A stretch of DNA of 64,000 nt from Bryobacterales bacterium (lineage in GTDB: Bacteria; Acidobacteriota; Terriglobia; Bryobacterales; Bryobacteraceae). Position 1 is the first letter of the stretch. Every line of letters starts with the position of its first letter. The notes below the pieces were generated by a model. The model made no database searches, was not told where the DNA came from, and saw only the letters and a program-made list of their open reading frames with translations. Shown here piece by piece: positions 1-9,175 of this stretch. The DNA lies in contig JADLCT010000057.1 in NCBI GenBank assembly GCA_020847045.1, positions 17,925 to 81,924 on the forward strand, given 5' to 3'. The position numbers were made by a program, and so were the translations under genes.

Positions 1-2252
1 AGCGTCGCCGAGTGCGAGGCCTCATTGTCGAAGTTGATGCGAGGCTGAATGCGAGAGCCCTTGCTGGGAGGCGTGGGCTTGGGCCGGTTCTTCAACAGAC
101 CGCGTACCTCCACGCGTCCGGCGATCACCCGCTCCAGCGTGTGCTTCAAACGGTCCATCTCCGGCGGATTCAACTCGAGGTTCCGCGCCGGATCGGCGAA
201 CACGAAGGTATCGAGGACGGTTCCCTGCTGATTGGCGAACGCCTCGGCCTTCAAAATATTCAGTCCGAACGAGGCCAGCGCTCCGGCAATGGAGGCGAAC
301 AGGAAGTGGCGGTCCTTCGTCAGGATGCTCAGCTCATAGACGCCACCCGCGCGCCTGATCTCCAGCGCCACGCCGGCGGCCTTGCGCAACTCGTCCAACT
401 GCGCATGGATGCGAATCTGCGCTTCCGTGTGTGTGCGCAAATAGCGCGTAGGAAAGCCCTTCAGGAAAGCCTCCTGCTCGGGCGAAGCGGGCCGCGACTC
501 GATGCGTTCGGTCTCCAGCTCGTGCGTCAGTTGCCGGTAAGCCACCGCGTAGACACGGAACAACTGCTCCAGACGCCACGGGCTGAGCGCCGTAGGATGA
601 ACGGCCCCCGTGTCTGCGTAGGTCATCAGCGTCAGGTATTTCAGCTTCTCGATGGTTTCCATGCGATGCGCCAGATAGACCGCCGTCGCCTCGTCTTCCA
701 GGTCCCGGCCCGTCATCGCCGCCGACAGGTCCAGGTGATGCTCCACCAGGAAGCCGGCCATCTCCAACGCTTCTTCCGGCGCCCCCAAACGCCTCAGCGC
801 CACCTCGGCGATACGGCGCGAGGCGGCCGCGTGTCCTTCGCCTCCGTTCTCGCCCGCCTTGGCCACGTCGTGGAACAGCAGCGCGCAGTTCAACAGGGCG
901 GGGTCGGGCAACTCGGCCAGCAGCACGGCGAACCGTTTGCGTGCCGGGTCCTCGGTTTCGCGCAATTCTTCCAAGTTCTGAATCGCGATCAGCGTATGCT
1001 CGTCCACCGTGTAGCGGTGGTTGAAGTCGCGGATCACTTCGCATTCAATGCTGGTCCACTCCGGAAACAACATGCCCAGCACGCCGGTTTCATGCATGGC
1101 GCGCAACGCGAAACCGGCATGAGGCAGCCCGGCCAGATCATGCCACAGCGGCCAAAGTCCCTCGGGGGAAGCGAAGTACTCTCGCAGCACAGCCTCATAC
1201 TGTCGCAGCCGGTTCTCCGTTTCGCGATGCAGAGCAATGCCATGCCGGCCCACGAACAGAAAAAGGCGCATCACCATGGCCGGGTCTTTTTCAATCGCGT
1301 GAGGGTACCGCAGCAGCACGCGGTCGCGTGACACAGTGAATTCGGCGTTGGACAGCCGCGCGCGCCAGTCGCGGAATCCGGCCAGCAGAGAACTCGATTC
1401 GCCTTCGCTCGCCTCCAGCGTGCGCAGCGTTTCACGCCAGATGGCCCGGGCGTTGCGGAAATACTCCCGCATCCACGCACTGGCGTTGCTGGCCGGGCTG
1501 AACGCAGCGGCGGCCAGTTCCTCCTGAGCGTCAAAGCCAAGCAGGTTGTTGTCGCGGTTTGAACGGTAATGCAGGAAACACCGCGCCGTGTGCAGAAATT
1601 TGCGCGATTCGCGAAGTTGTCCGGCCGTCAGCGGCGCACCGGCGCCGTCCGGACGCAGCTTACCCATCCATTCCAGTACGTTCCAGTCGCGCAACCCGCC
1701 CGGCGACTCTTTGATATTCGGTTCCAGGTGATAGATGGTTCCCTGAAACTTGGCATGGCGCGCGCGGGTCATCCGGCACAAACGCCGCACCAGTCCCGCC
1801 CGGTTGGCCGCCAGAAATTTCGGCATTCGCGCCGACGCCTGCCCGAACAGCTCCTCATCACCGGCAAGGAAACGCATGTCGAGCAGGCTGATGTTCAGCT
1901 CCAGGTTCGATTCATGCACCTCCAGACAGTCGCGCAGGCTACGCAGGGAGTGGCTCGGCCGCAGGCCCTCATCCCAAATCGATTGAAGAAAGCGCGAAAG
2001 AGCGGCGCGCTCGCCCTCGCCGGGCGGATTCGCCTCCAGCAGCAGGACGTCTATATCGGAATGCGGAAACAACTCCTTCCGCCCATACCCGCCCACGGCC
2101 AGCACCGCGACGCCGCGCGGATACACCGGCAGCAAAGCCTTCTCATACGCGTCCCGCACAACCGAATCAACATGGGCCGTGCGCCCGGCGAGGGCGAGCG
2201 CGCTGTCGCCCGTTTCGAGAAACGAGCGCATGGCCGGACTGGTTTCCGGCAC
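1..2252 (-). CDS. glnD: Bifunctional [protein-PII] uridylyltransferase/uridylyl-removing enzyme, 3' end cut by window edge
   Basis: GlnD adds UMP to, and removes it from, the T-loop tyrosine of PII according to glutamine level. Reading the minus strand, the nucleotidyltransferase signature GGYGRKELFPHSDIDVLLL lies near the N terminus. An HD phosphohydrolase motif (LLFHDVAKAGENGGEGHAA) lies in the middle. An ACT-like stretch (ELSILTKDRHFLFASIAGAL) follows, and the frame runs off the window. I chose GTG at 2252 because GAGG sits five bases upstream. The in-frame ATG at 2231 has no clear ribosome site and is the alternative. Its substrate gene glnB lies 16 bases upstream on the same strand, so the two are probably cotranscribed. 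The C-terminal end is not visible. Confidence 0.93.
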   Translation of the reverse strand, partial: MPETSPAMRSFLETGDSALALAGRTAHVDSVVRDAYEKALLPVYPRGVAVLAVGGYGRKELFPHSDIDVLLLEANPPGEGERAALSRFLQSIWDEGLRPSHSLRSLRDCLEVHESNLELNISLLDMRFLAGDEELFGQASARMPKFLAANRAGLVRRLCRMTRARHAKFQGTIYHLEPNIKESPGGLRDWNVLEWMGKLRPDGAGAPLTAGQLRESRKFLHTARCFLHYRSNRDNNLLGFDAQEELAAAAFSPASNASAWMREYFRNARAIWRETLRTLEASEGESSSLLAGFRDWRARLSNAEFTVSRDRVLLRYPHAIEKDPAMVMRLFLFVGRHGIALHRETENRLRQYEAVLREYFASPEGLWPLWHDLAGLPHAGFALRAMHETGVLGMLFPEWTSIECEVIRDFNHRYTVDEHTLIAIQNLEELRETEDPARKRFAVLLAELPDPALLNCALLFHDVAKAGENGGEGHAAASRRIAEVALRRLGAPEEALEMAGFLVEHHLDLSAAMTGRDLEDEATAVYLAHRMETIEKLKYLTLMTYADTGAVHPTALSPWRLEQLFRVYAVAYRQLTHELETERIESRPASPEQEAFLKGFPTRYLRTHTEAQIRIHAQLDELRKAAGVALEIRRAGGVYELSILTKDRHFLFASIAGALASFGLNILKAEAFANQQGTVLDTFVFADPARNLELNPPEMDRLKHTLERVIAGRVEVRGLLKNRPKPTPPSKGSRIQPRINFDNEASHSAT

Positions 2253-2268
2253 AGACGCCTCGGGTTGC

Positions 2269-2607
2269 CTAGAGTGTTGCGTCTCCACGATCTTCATTCC
2301 GAATGCGGATTGCGTCCAGTACGTCATAGACAAAAATCTTGCCGTCCCCGATCTTGCCCGTGCGCGCGGCGCCCACCACGGCCTTCACCACCTCGTCCAG
2401 CCGCCCATCCGGAATCACCATTTCGATCTTCGTCTTGGGCAGCAGATCGACCATGTATTCCTGCCCGCGGTAGACCTCTTTGTGACCCTTCTGGCGGCCA
2501 TGCCCGCGCACCTCGGTTACGGTCATCCCATCCACGCCGATGGCCTTCAGCGCCTCTTTGACCTCTTCGAGCTTGAACGGTTGAATAATGGCTTCGATTT
2601 TCTTCAT
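2269..2607 (-). CDS. glnB: Nitrogen regulatory protein P-II
   Basis: This 112-residue trimeric signal protein reports 2-oxoglutarate, ATP/ADP and, through uridylylation, glutamine status to targets such as glutamine synthetase adenylyltransferase, NtrB or AmtB. The whole family length is present. The T-loop carries YRGQEYMVD with the uridylylatable tyrosine at residue 51, exactly the standard position. The C-terminal half has the usual IGDGKIFVYDVLDAIRIR stretch. AGGAAA lies just upstream of the ATG. It precedes glnD. The Tyr51 and a glnD neighbour argue that this PII is uridylylated. GlnB versus GlnK cannot be settled without an adjacent amtB, and none is visible. Confidence 0.96.
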   Translation of the reverse strand: MKKIEAIIQPFKLEEVKEALKAIGVDGMTVTEVRGHGRQKGHKEVYRGQEYMVDLLPKTKIEMVIPDGRLDEVVKAVVGAARTGKIGDGKIFVYDVLDAIRIRNEDRGDATL

Positions 2608-3012
2608 GACGCATTTCCTTTCCGTCGACCCGCCGCGGCTGCACGCCCTATTCCCTGCGCGCCACCGGCGCTCTGAACGGCAGATCCGTTCTTCGGATCA
2701 TCGTATCGAAACTTCCCCCGGCCAGCCGGCGCCGGTGCACTACCCGGGAAGTTTTCCCATCATGACGGCAATTCCTCTCCGCGCCAAACTCAACCTTTCT
2801 ATGCGAGCGATCAAAATTCTCTATCGGGCGGCGGTGAATCCAGTCGCACGGCCGCAAGCCTGTGACGGCTCACGAGGACGCCGTTTTCGCGGCCCGGCCC
2901 TGATAAAACCGATCAAAAAGTTTGATTGGACGCTCCCAACGGCTGAACTTACTCTTGCCCTAGCAGGGGAAACACCACCTGACTCTTGATCTCTTTGGAG
3001 ACGGAACGCACC
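2608..3012. other. Divergent intergenic region between glnB and the porin gene
   Basis: This gap must hold the glnB-glnD promoter on one strand and the porin promoter on the other. Open frames in it do not resemble any family and have no ribosome sites. I looked for a sigma-54 type GG/GC pair upstream of glnB and found none convincing. A small dyad in the glnB leader is listed separately. Confidence 0.6.
2683..2699 (-). promoter_or_regulatory. Hairpin in the glnB leader
   Basis: GATCCG and CGGATC form a perfect six-base-pair stem around a five-base loop (TTCTT on the plus strand), about 75 bases before the glnB start. It could be a leader hairpin or a protein-binding dyad. No T-run follows, so it is not a terminator. 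Confidence 0.3.
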
Positions 3013-4137
3013 ATGACAGCGAACAAATTGCGCCCGGCCATTCTAAGTTGCTTGCTTCTGGCGGCAACGGCCAGCGCCCAGACGACGTCTGACCAGGCTC
3101 CGCCCGCCGCCAGTCCGCCGCCATGGTCTCTTGGCGGCATAGAATTTTCCGGATATCTGGACGCCTATGCCAACATGAATTTCAACAACCCCAAGTCCGG
3201 GTTCAACGCGAGTTACCGCTCGTTCGACAGCAAAGCGAACAGCTTCGACCTGAACTTCGCCACCCTGACGATGAAGCATGACCCGGACCCTGTCGGCTTC
3301 CGCATGGACATAGGCTTTGGCCGCGGCTACGAAATCTTCCATCTGTTCGAACCGCTTGGCCAGGACCAGCGGAACATCATGCGGAACATTCTGCAGGCCT
3401 ATGTCAGCGTGAAGCCGGAAAAAGCGGGCGGCTTCCAGCTCGACTTCGGCAAGTTCGTCACCAGCGCCGGCGCCGAGCCCACCGAAACTTATCTGAACTG
3501 GAATTACTCGCGCTCGCTCATCTACTCCCTCGGGCCGTTCTATCACTTCGGCGCCCGCATTTCGAAACCCGTGACGCCGTTCTGGACCACAGGCGTTTCC
3601 ATAACCAACGGTTGGAACAACGTGGAGGACAACAATACCGGCAAGACCATCGGGTTCACCAACGCCTTCACAAGCAAGAAGGCGGCCTACATCGTGACCT
3701 ACTATGGCGGCCCCGAAAAGACCGGCACCAACGAAGGCGCCCGCCACTTCATCGACCAGGTGCTCACGTTGACGCCCAACGACAAGACGAGCGTCTACAT
3801 CAACCACAACTACGGCCGCGAGCGCGCGCTGGATGGCTCGGCGGGCATCATCCACGCCATCGCCGGCGCGGCGCGCTACCAGGTGAACGGCTGGTTCGCT
3901 CTCAGCCCGCGCATTGAATACTTCAACGACCGCGGCATCTGGACCACCGGCACGGTGCAGAAGATCAAAGAGTTCACCATGACGGCCGAGTTCAAGCACA
4001 AAAAGGGCCTGATGACCAAGCTGGAATACCGGCGCGACTGGTCGAACGTGCCTTTCTACCAGGACAGCGCGGGCGGCCTGAAGAAGAGCGAGGACACTCT
4101 GGTGTTCGGCATCATCGCCTACTTCGGCCCGCGGTAG
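3013..4137 (+). CDS. OmpL-like outer-membrane beta-barrel porin (bbp2 family)
   Basis: The product is about 374 residues. An N-terminal signal peptide ends near ASAQ, then comes a short Pro/Ala linker and FSGYLDAYANMNFNNP, the opening strand usual for the putative beta-barrel porin-2/OmpL-like family. Alternating aromatic and polar strands continue to a C-terminal ...LVFGIIAYFGPR, consistent with a barrel end. The ATG at 3013 fits the signal peptide better than the in-frame ATG at 2986, which adds nine residues. The protein should sit in the outer membrane and pass small solutes. Its position divergent from glnB suggests, but does not show, a link to nitrogen uptake. Confidence 0.82.
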   Translation: MTANKLRPAILSCLLLAATASAQTTSDQAPPAASPPPWSLGGIEFSGYLDAYANMNFNNPKSGFNASYRSFDSKANSFDLNFATLTMKHDPDPVGFRMDIGFGRGYEIFHLFEPLGQDQRNIMRNILQAYVSVKPEKAGGFQLDFGKFVTSAGAEPTETYLNWNYSRSLIYSLGPFYHFGARISKPVTPFWTTGVSITNGWNNVEDNNTGKTIGFTNAFTSKKAAYIVTYYGGPEKTGTNEGARHFIDQVLTLTPNDKTSVYINHNYGRERALDGSAGIIHAIAGAARYQVNGWFALSPRIEYFNDRGIWTTGTVQKIKEFTMTAEFKHKKGLMTKLEYRRDWSNVPFYQDSAGGLKKSEDTLVFGIIAYFGPR

Positions 4138-4149
4138 GCGGACGGACGG

Positions 4150-4857
4150 CTACTGTTTGAAGAACCAGAGCCAGAAGTACTGCTGATTGGCGCCATGGCG
4201 GTGGCGCGGCTCGAACCCGGTCTTTTGGGCCAGCTCCACCGCCTGCTCGTCCGAGAACGTCACGCCGATCCAGGTATCGCCGGGCGTGGACTCGTACACG
4301 ATGCCGTCCTGCTCGACATACCCCTGCACCTGAAACTTGAACAGGGCGCCGGGGCGCAGCAGCCGCGACACCTCCCGGACGTAGGTTTCAATCACCTCCC
4401 GGCTGGGGATGTGTTGAAAGACAATGGTGGAGAAGGCGAAGTCGGCCGAGCCATCGGCCACATGCGGGTTCAAGACGCTGAGGTCCACGCCATTGTTCTG
4501 ATAGGCGTGGGCATTGGGGCGGCCGGCCAAAAAGGAACGGGCGCGGGCGATCATTTCACCGCTGATGTCCACGGCGTGGACTTCACCGAACACGCCGGCC
4601 AGCGCGCGCGTGACGCGTCCGGCGCCGCAGCCGATCTCGATCACGCGCATCTGCTTGGGGTCTTTGCCCTGGCAGATATTGCCCATGTCGGTGAGGATCT
4701 CTTCGGCGACGGTCTGCTCACCCGAGGCGATGAACTGCTCGTCGGTCCACTGCTCGCGTTCGGTGTTGACGTAGTGGCGCGCGTTCTCGCGGGCGCGCTC
4801 GTCCCAGTCGCGGCGCATTTTTTCCAATTGCTCGTCGGGCGTAAGTGGCGGGGTCAT
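4150..4857 (-). CDS. Class I SAM-dependent methyltransferase
   Basis: The 235-residue protein has SAM-binding motif I (VIEIGCGAGRVTRALA) near residue 71, the acidic end of strand 2 (VHAVDISGEMIARA), and a post-motif FAFSTIVFQHIPS typical of the Methyltransf_11/25 fold. No membrane segment or signal peptide is seen, so it is cytoplasmic. The substrate cannot be read from sequence. It converges on the porin gene with only 12 bases between the stops, and no terminator hairpin is evident there. Confidence 0.85.
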   Translation of the reverse strand: MTPPLTPDEQLEKMRRDWDERARENARHYVNTEREQWTDEQFIASGEQTVAEEILTDMGNICQGKDPKQMRVIEIGCGAGRVTRALAGVFGEVHAVDISGEMIARARSFLAGRPNAHAYQNNGVDLSVLNPHVADGSADFAFSTIVFQHIPSREVIETYVREVSRLLRPGALFKFQVQGYVEQDGIVYESTPGDTWIGVTFSDEQAVELAQKTGFEPRHRHGANQQYFWLWFFKQ

Positions 4858-4921
4858 TCCTTTCTTCTATGGTCGCAAGGAAAGCCCCGGTTCTGCACGG
4901 CCTGGCCGTGAAGGGGCATGT

Positions 4922-4927
4922 TATAGT
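4922..4927 (+). promoter_or_regulatory. Possible -10 element of the tRNA-Ala gene
   Basis: TATAGT lies 16 bases before the first tRNA base and five of six positions match a sigma-70 -10 hexamer. No good -35 hexamer is present at 16-18 bases, so this is tentative. Confidence 0.3.
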
Positions 4928-4943
4928 GAAGAGGAACCCGTGT

Positions 4944-5019
4944 GGGCGGCTAGCTCAGTTGGGAGAGCACCACGTTCGCAACGTGGGGGTCGTGGGTTCG
5001 AATCCCATGCCGTCCACCA
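4944..5019 (+). tRNA. tRNA-Ala (anticodon CGC)
   Basis: The 76-base cloverleaf folds completely. The acceptor is GGGCGGC with GCCGTCC, containing the G3:U70 wobble that identifies alanine tRNAs. The D arm is GCTC/GAGC. The anticodon stem CCACG/CGTGG encloses loop TTCGCAA, giving anticodon CGC (codon GCG). The T arm contains GGTTCGAATCC. The 3' CCA is encoded in the DNA. It stands alone, not in an rRNA operon. Confidence 0.97.
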
Positions 5020-5056
5020 ACACGAGTTCGCCCCTTCCCGTCCGGCAGTAGAACCC

Positions 5057-7408
5057 TCAAGACCGCATCCGTGTGAATAAGTATAGCCCTGCGAGCGAGA
5101 AGATCGCGTCCGGCGACCACGCGGCCACCGCGGCGGGCAGCTCCGCCAGGTTGCCGATCTCCTCGAACATGCGTGAGCTGGCCCAGTATGCGATGGCGAT
5201 CGTGAAACTGACGCCCACGCCGGCCAGAGCGCCGCGATTCCCCGTGAGGAAGGCAAAGGGCACCGAAATCAACGCCATGATGAGCACGAACAGGGGCACG
5301 GAAAATTTCTTGTGGTACTGCACCTTCAACCGCACGGTGTCGAAGCCTGCCTGCTGTAGTTCGCGGATATAGCGGCCGAGGTCGATGAAGTTGAGCTGTT
5401 TCTCCTGCTTCACCTCCTTGAGGAACCAGGAGGGCGCCTCGGTGATCTCATTGAACAGGCTTGCGGTGTAGGTCCGGTACTCGCTGACGCGCACGCCATC
5501 GAAATCGCGCACCCAGCCGTTCTGGAAGATCCACCCTTTCACGCGCGGCTCCCAGGAGGCGGACTCGGCCGAAATGTGGCGGCGGAGGCGGAAGGTGTGG
5601 GGGTCGATCTCGTAGACGTTCACGCCGGCCATGACGAGCGCGTTCGAGTCAAAGTACCGGTAATAAAAAATGCGCGAGCCCTCGCCGTAGATCCATTTCC
5701 GGTCGGGCCGCAGATAGGTTTGCACGGGACGTCCCTTGATCTCGTTCAGGATGCCGTCCTGAATCCGGTTGGCCTCCGGGATGTAGTAGTGATCGAAGGC
5801 GAACAGTCCGCCGCTCATCACGGTGGCGGCCAGCAGGATGGGTACGGAGAGCCGGTAGAGGCTGACGCCGCAGGCCTTCATGGCCACCACCTCATTGTTC
5901 TTGGCGAGGATGCCGAAGGTGACCAGCACGGCGGCCAGAACGCTCATGGGTGCGGAATCGTAGATGAGCTTGGGCGTGAGAAACAGGTGATAGGTGGCCA
6001 CCTTCTGCCAGGGAATGCCGCGCGAGAAGATGTCGCCCAGCAGCTCAAAGAAGATGAAGACGTGGGCCATCAGCACGAAGCTAGCCAGCAGCATGGCGAA
6101 GTAGAAGAGGAACTCGCCGAGCACGTAGGTATCGACGACGCCGGGCAGCAGAGGGATGCGCAGGCGGCGGAGCGAGGCGGCGCGGCGGGTGCTTTGGGGG
6201 AAGCGGTCGCGAATGGCGGACCACAGGTCGCTGGCGCGGCGCGAGAGGTGGGCGAGGAGGTCGCGGTCGCCGGGACGTTCGAGGCCGAAGAGCATGAGCC
6301 CGCCGGCGAGCGCATAGATGACGTTGGGCAGCCAGACGGCGAGTTCCACGGGCGCCTTGTCCTGCTGCGCCATCTTGATGAGGCTGATCTGCATCATCCA
6401 ATACAGGAACACGAGGGCGACGGTGATGACCATGGCGCCGGACTTGCCGCCCTTGCGCGTGGAGACTCCGATCGGGATGCCGATGAGCGCCAGGAGCAGG
6501 CAGGCGATGGGAAAAGAAAAGCGCTGATGGAGTTCGACGCGGGCGTCGCGGTTACGGGCGCGGTCCGTTTCCGCGCGCACGGCCTTCCACAGGGGCAGCG
6601 TGTCCATGGCGACCCAGGCCTTGGCGCTCTGTTCCTCGCGCGGTTTGGCCTGGAGCAACTGATCGCCGTGAGGCGAATAGGTGTTGTAGTAGGCGCCCTG
6701 GTCGGCGCCCACCTGATGAGAGCTGGCGCCCGTCATGGACAGTTGAATCGAGTTGCGGACGGGATCGGGAACGGCGATGGCCTCGGTGGCGACGGTGATG
6801 GCCGGAGAGTCGGCGTAATTGCCTCCGCCGGCGCGCTCCCCGGGCGGGGTAAGGTCGGCGATAAAGACATTGCGCCACTTGGCGACCGTGCCGGGCAGCG
6901 CGATGACATCGCCCACGTAGAGGACTGTATTCGAACTGGTGAACTGTTCGGCGAAGACGCGGGGCTGAATTTCCGCCGACAGTTGTTTGGCGATGAGCGT
7001 ATTGAAGACGCGGACGGTTTCGCGGATGGAAAGCGGCGTCAGCCACAGCGACGACGCGCCGGCGAGCAGCATCATCAGGGCGGCGAACATGAGGATGGGC
7101 CGCGCCACGGTGCGGCTGGGCACGCCGGCCGCGCGCATGGCCGTGATTTCGCCATCGGAGGACATCCGGCCCAGCCCCACCAGAACGCCCACCAGCGTGC
7201 CGATGGGCAGCGCGAAGCTGAGCACGGGCGGCAGGACGAGCGCGAACAGATAGCCGGCCATCTTGGGCGTGGCCGAACCGCGGAGCAGGATTTCAAAGTA
7301 TTTGCCGCTGTTCAGCTTCTGCAGGAATATGACAAAGGCGAACAGCACCGTGCCGAGAATGGCGGCCGAGGCCACCTCGCGAAAAACGGTCCGCGTCAAC
7401 AGGCGCAT
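5057..7408 (-). CDS. Fused LptF-LptG lipopolysaccharide export permease
   Basis: In most Gram-negatives two separate inner-membrane permeases, LptF and LptG, pair with the ATPase LptB to push LPS toward the periplasmic bridge. Here one 783-residue protein holds both halves. Residues 1 to about 375 form the first YjgP/YjgQ unit: membrane segments near the N terminus, a large periplasmic part, then IACLLLALIGIPIGVSTRKGGKSG. A short linker follows. A second unit starts near 415 (GVVDTYVLGEFLFYF) and ends with PLFVLIMALISVPFAF and a terminal helix. The coupling-helix regions GRMSSDGEITAMRAAG and KNNEVVAMKACG appear one per half. The downstream minus-strand genes are TldD-like. Family assignment is firm; the fusion is seen directly. 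Confidence 0.93.
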   Translation of the reverse strand: MRLLTRTVFREVASAAILGTVLFAFVIFLQKLNSGKYFEILLRGSATPKMAGYLFALVLPPVLSFALPIGTLVGVLVGLGRMSSDGEITAMRAAGVPSRTVARPILMFAALMMLLAGASSLWLTPLSIRETVRVFNTLIAKQLSAEIQPRVFAEQFTSSNTVLYVGDVIALPGTVAKWRNVFIADLTPPGERAGGGNYADSPAITVATEAIAVPDPVRNSIQLSMTGASSHQVGADQGAYYNTYSPHGDQLLQAKPREEQSAKAWVAMDTLPLWKAVRAETDRARNRDARVELHQRFSFPIACLLLALIGIPIGVSTRKGGKSGAMVITVALVFLYWMMQISLIKMAQQDKAPVELAVWLPNVIYALAGGLMLFGLERPGDRDLLAHLSRRASDLWSAIRDRFPQSTRRAASLRRLRIPLLPGVVDTYVLGEFLFYFAMLLASFVLMAHVFIFFELLGDIFSRGIPWQKVATYHLFLTPKLIYDSAPMSVLAAVLVTFGILAKNNEVVAMKACGVSLYRLSVPILLAATVMSGGLFAFDHYYIPEANRIQDGILNEIKGRPVQTYLRPDRKWIYGEGSRIFYYRYFDSNALVMAGVNVYEIDPHTFRLRRHISAESASWEPRVKGWIFQNGWVRDFDGVRVSEYRTYTASLFNEITEAPSWFLKEVKQEKQLNFIDLGRYIRELQQAGFDTVRLKVQYHKKFSVPLFVLIMALISVPFAFLTGNRGALAGVGVSFTIAIAYWASSRMFEEIGNLAELPAAVAAWSPDAIFSLAGLYLFTRMRS

Positions 7409-7417
7409 AGGCGAACG

Positions 7418-9175
7418 TCAACCCCCGATGGGGGGCGGAGGAACGAGAGGCAGTTTGGGCCAATCGTCGGTGCGTTTCTCCAACTCCAGATCCTCGAACA
7501 GGACGCTGGGCGAACAGATGGTGTGTGTGGTGACGTAGCCGGTGGGCGACAGCGAGGCGAGCGAACTGCCCTGGCCGATATAGTCGAACACGGATTCGTC
7601 ATCGGCGGCGGCGAAGATATCGCGCAGCGAGCGCGAGTTCACTCCGCGGAAACGAAGGCCGCGCACGAGCTCTTCCCGGCCATCGGGATAGACGCGGTAG
7701 ACCAGGGTGGGCAGGCTCACCATGCCGCCGCCGCGCTGGCCGCTGGCTTGCGCGAGGGTGCGCATCTCCTGAAGCGAGGCGGCCACGGGCAGATCCAGCT
7801 TGCGGATGAGGAGGCCATAGGGCTTGCCGCGCTGCTGAACCATCCCGATCAGTTTTTGTTTCAGCCCGGCGAGCGTCGTTGTTTCGTTGGCCTTCACAAA
7901 CAGGTTGCTGAAGGAAGCCACGGCGCCGCCAAAGGGGCCCGGCAGGCGGGCGCGGCCGTTGGAGCCCTCGAACCCGCGAATGGGCGTGCGGCTGAGCAGG
8001 AAGGCCTTGAGCGAACCCTTCTCCACCACCTTGAGCGGTATGGGCTTGATGCCCTCCACATCCACAGGATAGGAGCCAAACAGGGGACGGCCCTTGTAGA
8101 CCGTCTGCGTGGGGTCGTCCACGGCATCCATCCATTCGGGCAGGATGCGGGAGCCCATGCGGCCCTCCAATTCGCTTGCCGTCATGGGAACCGGGCGTCC
8201 GGGCTCGGAGACGGGCTTACGCATGGGCGCCAGTTGCGCACCGAGCAGTTGCGCGAACAGTTGCGGCGAGGCGGCGCCTTCCACCAGCACGGGGCCTGAG
8301 TAGTCCTCCCCGGCGGGGGCCTTGAGCAGGGCCGCAATGTTCGAGGCAACCTCTTCGGCGCCCTTCCGCATGACCTCTTCCGGGGGCAGATCGTCGAGAT
8401 GGCGGCCGGCAAACACGGCGGCGTCGTGAAGGGGCATGCCGTCGGCGGCCTGGGCATCGGCGCGCAGGCGCAGGCTGAACAGGTTGTCGGCCATCCGGAT
8501 GGCCGCGCCGCCGGTGTTCACCAGGTAGGCGGTGGAATAGCCGGCGGAGAATTCGACGGCCGAGTTCAACACCTGCGGGAAGCTGTCGAAAACTGTCGAA
8601 ATGCGCCGCGTGCGCTCCTTCCAGGCGGCCTCGTCGAGTTGGATGGTTTGGCGAGGCTCCAGATAGCGCACCGGTTCGGCGGGGGCGAAGTCGTTCAGTT
8701 TTTCCTGCTGCGTAACGTTCTGCAGAGCGGCGCGCTTGCGGGCGATGGCCTGCAGGGCGCCTTTGTAGGCGCGGTCGGCGGCGAGCCAGAATTCACGGCG
8801 CAGGACGAGGGGGCCGGCTTCGAGAGGGATGCGCCCTCCGCCCATGCGTCCACCGAAGAGCTGGCTGAAAATGTAGTTCGTGTTGTCGAACTCCGGCGAA
8901 CCGGCGCGAATTTGCACGCGCGGAATGCGGGCGCGGCCGGAATCGGCGCTGATGAGCGCGCCCAGAACGCAACTGACCGAGTACGAGTAGGTGTCGTCGA
9001 GGGCGAACTCGGCAAAGTAGGGTGAAGGAAGGTTGGAGAGTTTAAGTGACTTGGTGCGTTCCAGTTCCTGCTGGAGAGCGGTGAGAATCTCATCCTCGCC
9101 GGCCGCCTGTTCCTGAGCGGAGAGAGAGCGGGCGGCGGCGAGCAGGGCGGCGAACTGGCGGCGTGAGAGATCCAT
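7418..9175 (-). CDS. TldD/PmbA-family protein lacking the metalloprotease motif
   Basis: This 585-residue protein aligns along its length with the TldD-like gene directly upstream, including the C-terminal stretches around KPYGLLIRK, the YPDGREELVRG hairpin and PLFGSYPVDVEG. The region matching the partner's HEIFGH metal site reads AQLLGA at residues 308-313, so both histidines and the glutamate are replaced. It should not bind the catalytic metal. The start codon overlaps the partner's stop (TAATG), giving tight translational coupling. An N-terminal SRRQFAALLAAARSLSA suggests export, possibly by Tat. In TldD/TldE systems one subunit is also inactive, so this may be a secreted scaffold subunit. 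A longer frame upstream of 9175 lacks family similarity. Confidence 0.85.
   Translation of the reverse strand: MDLSRRQFAALLAAARSLSAQEQAAGEDEILTALQQELERTKSLKLSNLPSPYFAEFALDDTYSYSVSCVLGALISADSGRARIPRVQIRAGSPEFDNTNYIFSQLFGGRMGGGRIPLEAGPLVLRREFWLAADRAYKGALQAIARKRAALQNVTQQEKLNDFAPAEPVRYLEPRQTIQLDEAAWKERTRRISTVFDSFPQVLNSAVEFSAGYSTAYLVNTGGAAIRMADNLFSLRLRADAQAADGMPLHDAAVFAGRHLDDLPPEEVMRKGAEEVASNIAALLKAPAGEDYSGPVLVEGAASPQLFAQLLGAQLAPMRKPVSEPGRPVPMTASELEGRMGSRILPEWMDAVDDPTQTVYKGRPLFGSYPVDVEGIKPIPLKVVEKGSLKAFLLSRTPIRGFEGSNGRARLPGPFGGAVASFSNLFVKANETTTLAGLKQKLIGMVQQRGKPYGLLIRKLDLPVAASLQEMRTLAQASGQRGGGMVSLPTLVYRVYPDGREELVRGLRFRGVNSRSLRDIFAAADDESVFDYIGQGSSLASLSPTGYVTTHTICSPSVLFEDLELEKRTDDWPKLPLVPPPPIGG

Noticed and set aside
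12..1331. Long plus-strand open frame opposite glnD
   Set aside because: It is antisense to conserved GlnD motifs, has no family match and no ribosome site; long shadow frames are expected at this GC content.
2608..2760. Possible sigma-54 promoter upstream of glnB
   Set aside because: A TGGC is present but no GC pair occurs at the required -12 spacing.
5576..8299. 907-codon plus-strand open frame opposite lptFG and the TldD-like gene
   Set aside because: Its protein is rich in Gly, Val, Asp and His as in antisense readings, and both genes on the other strand have clear family motifs.
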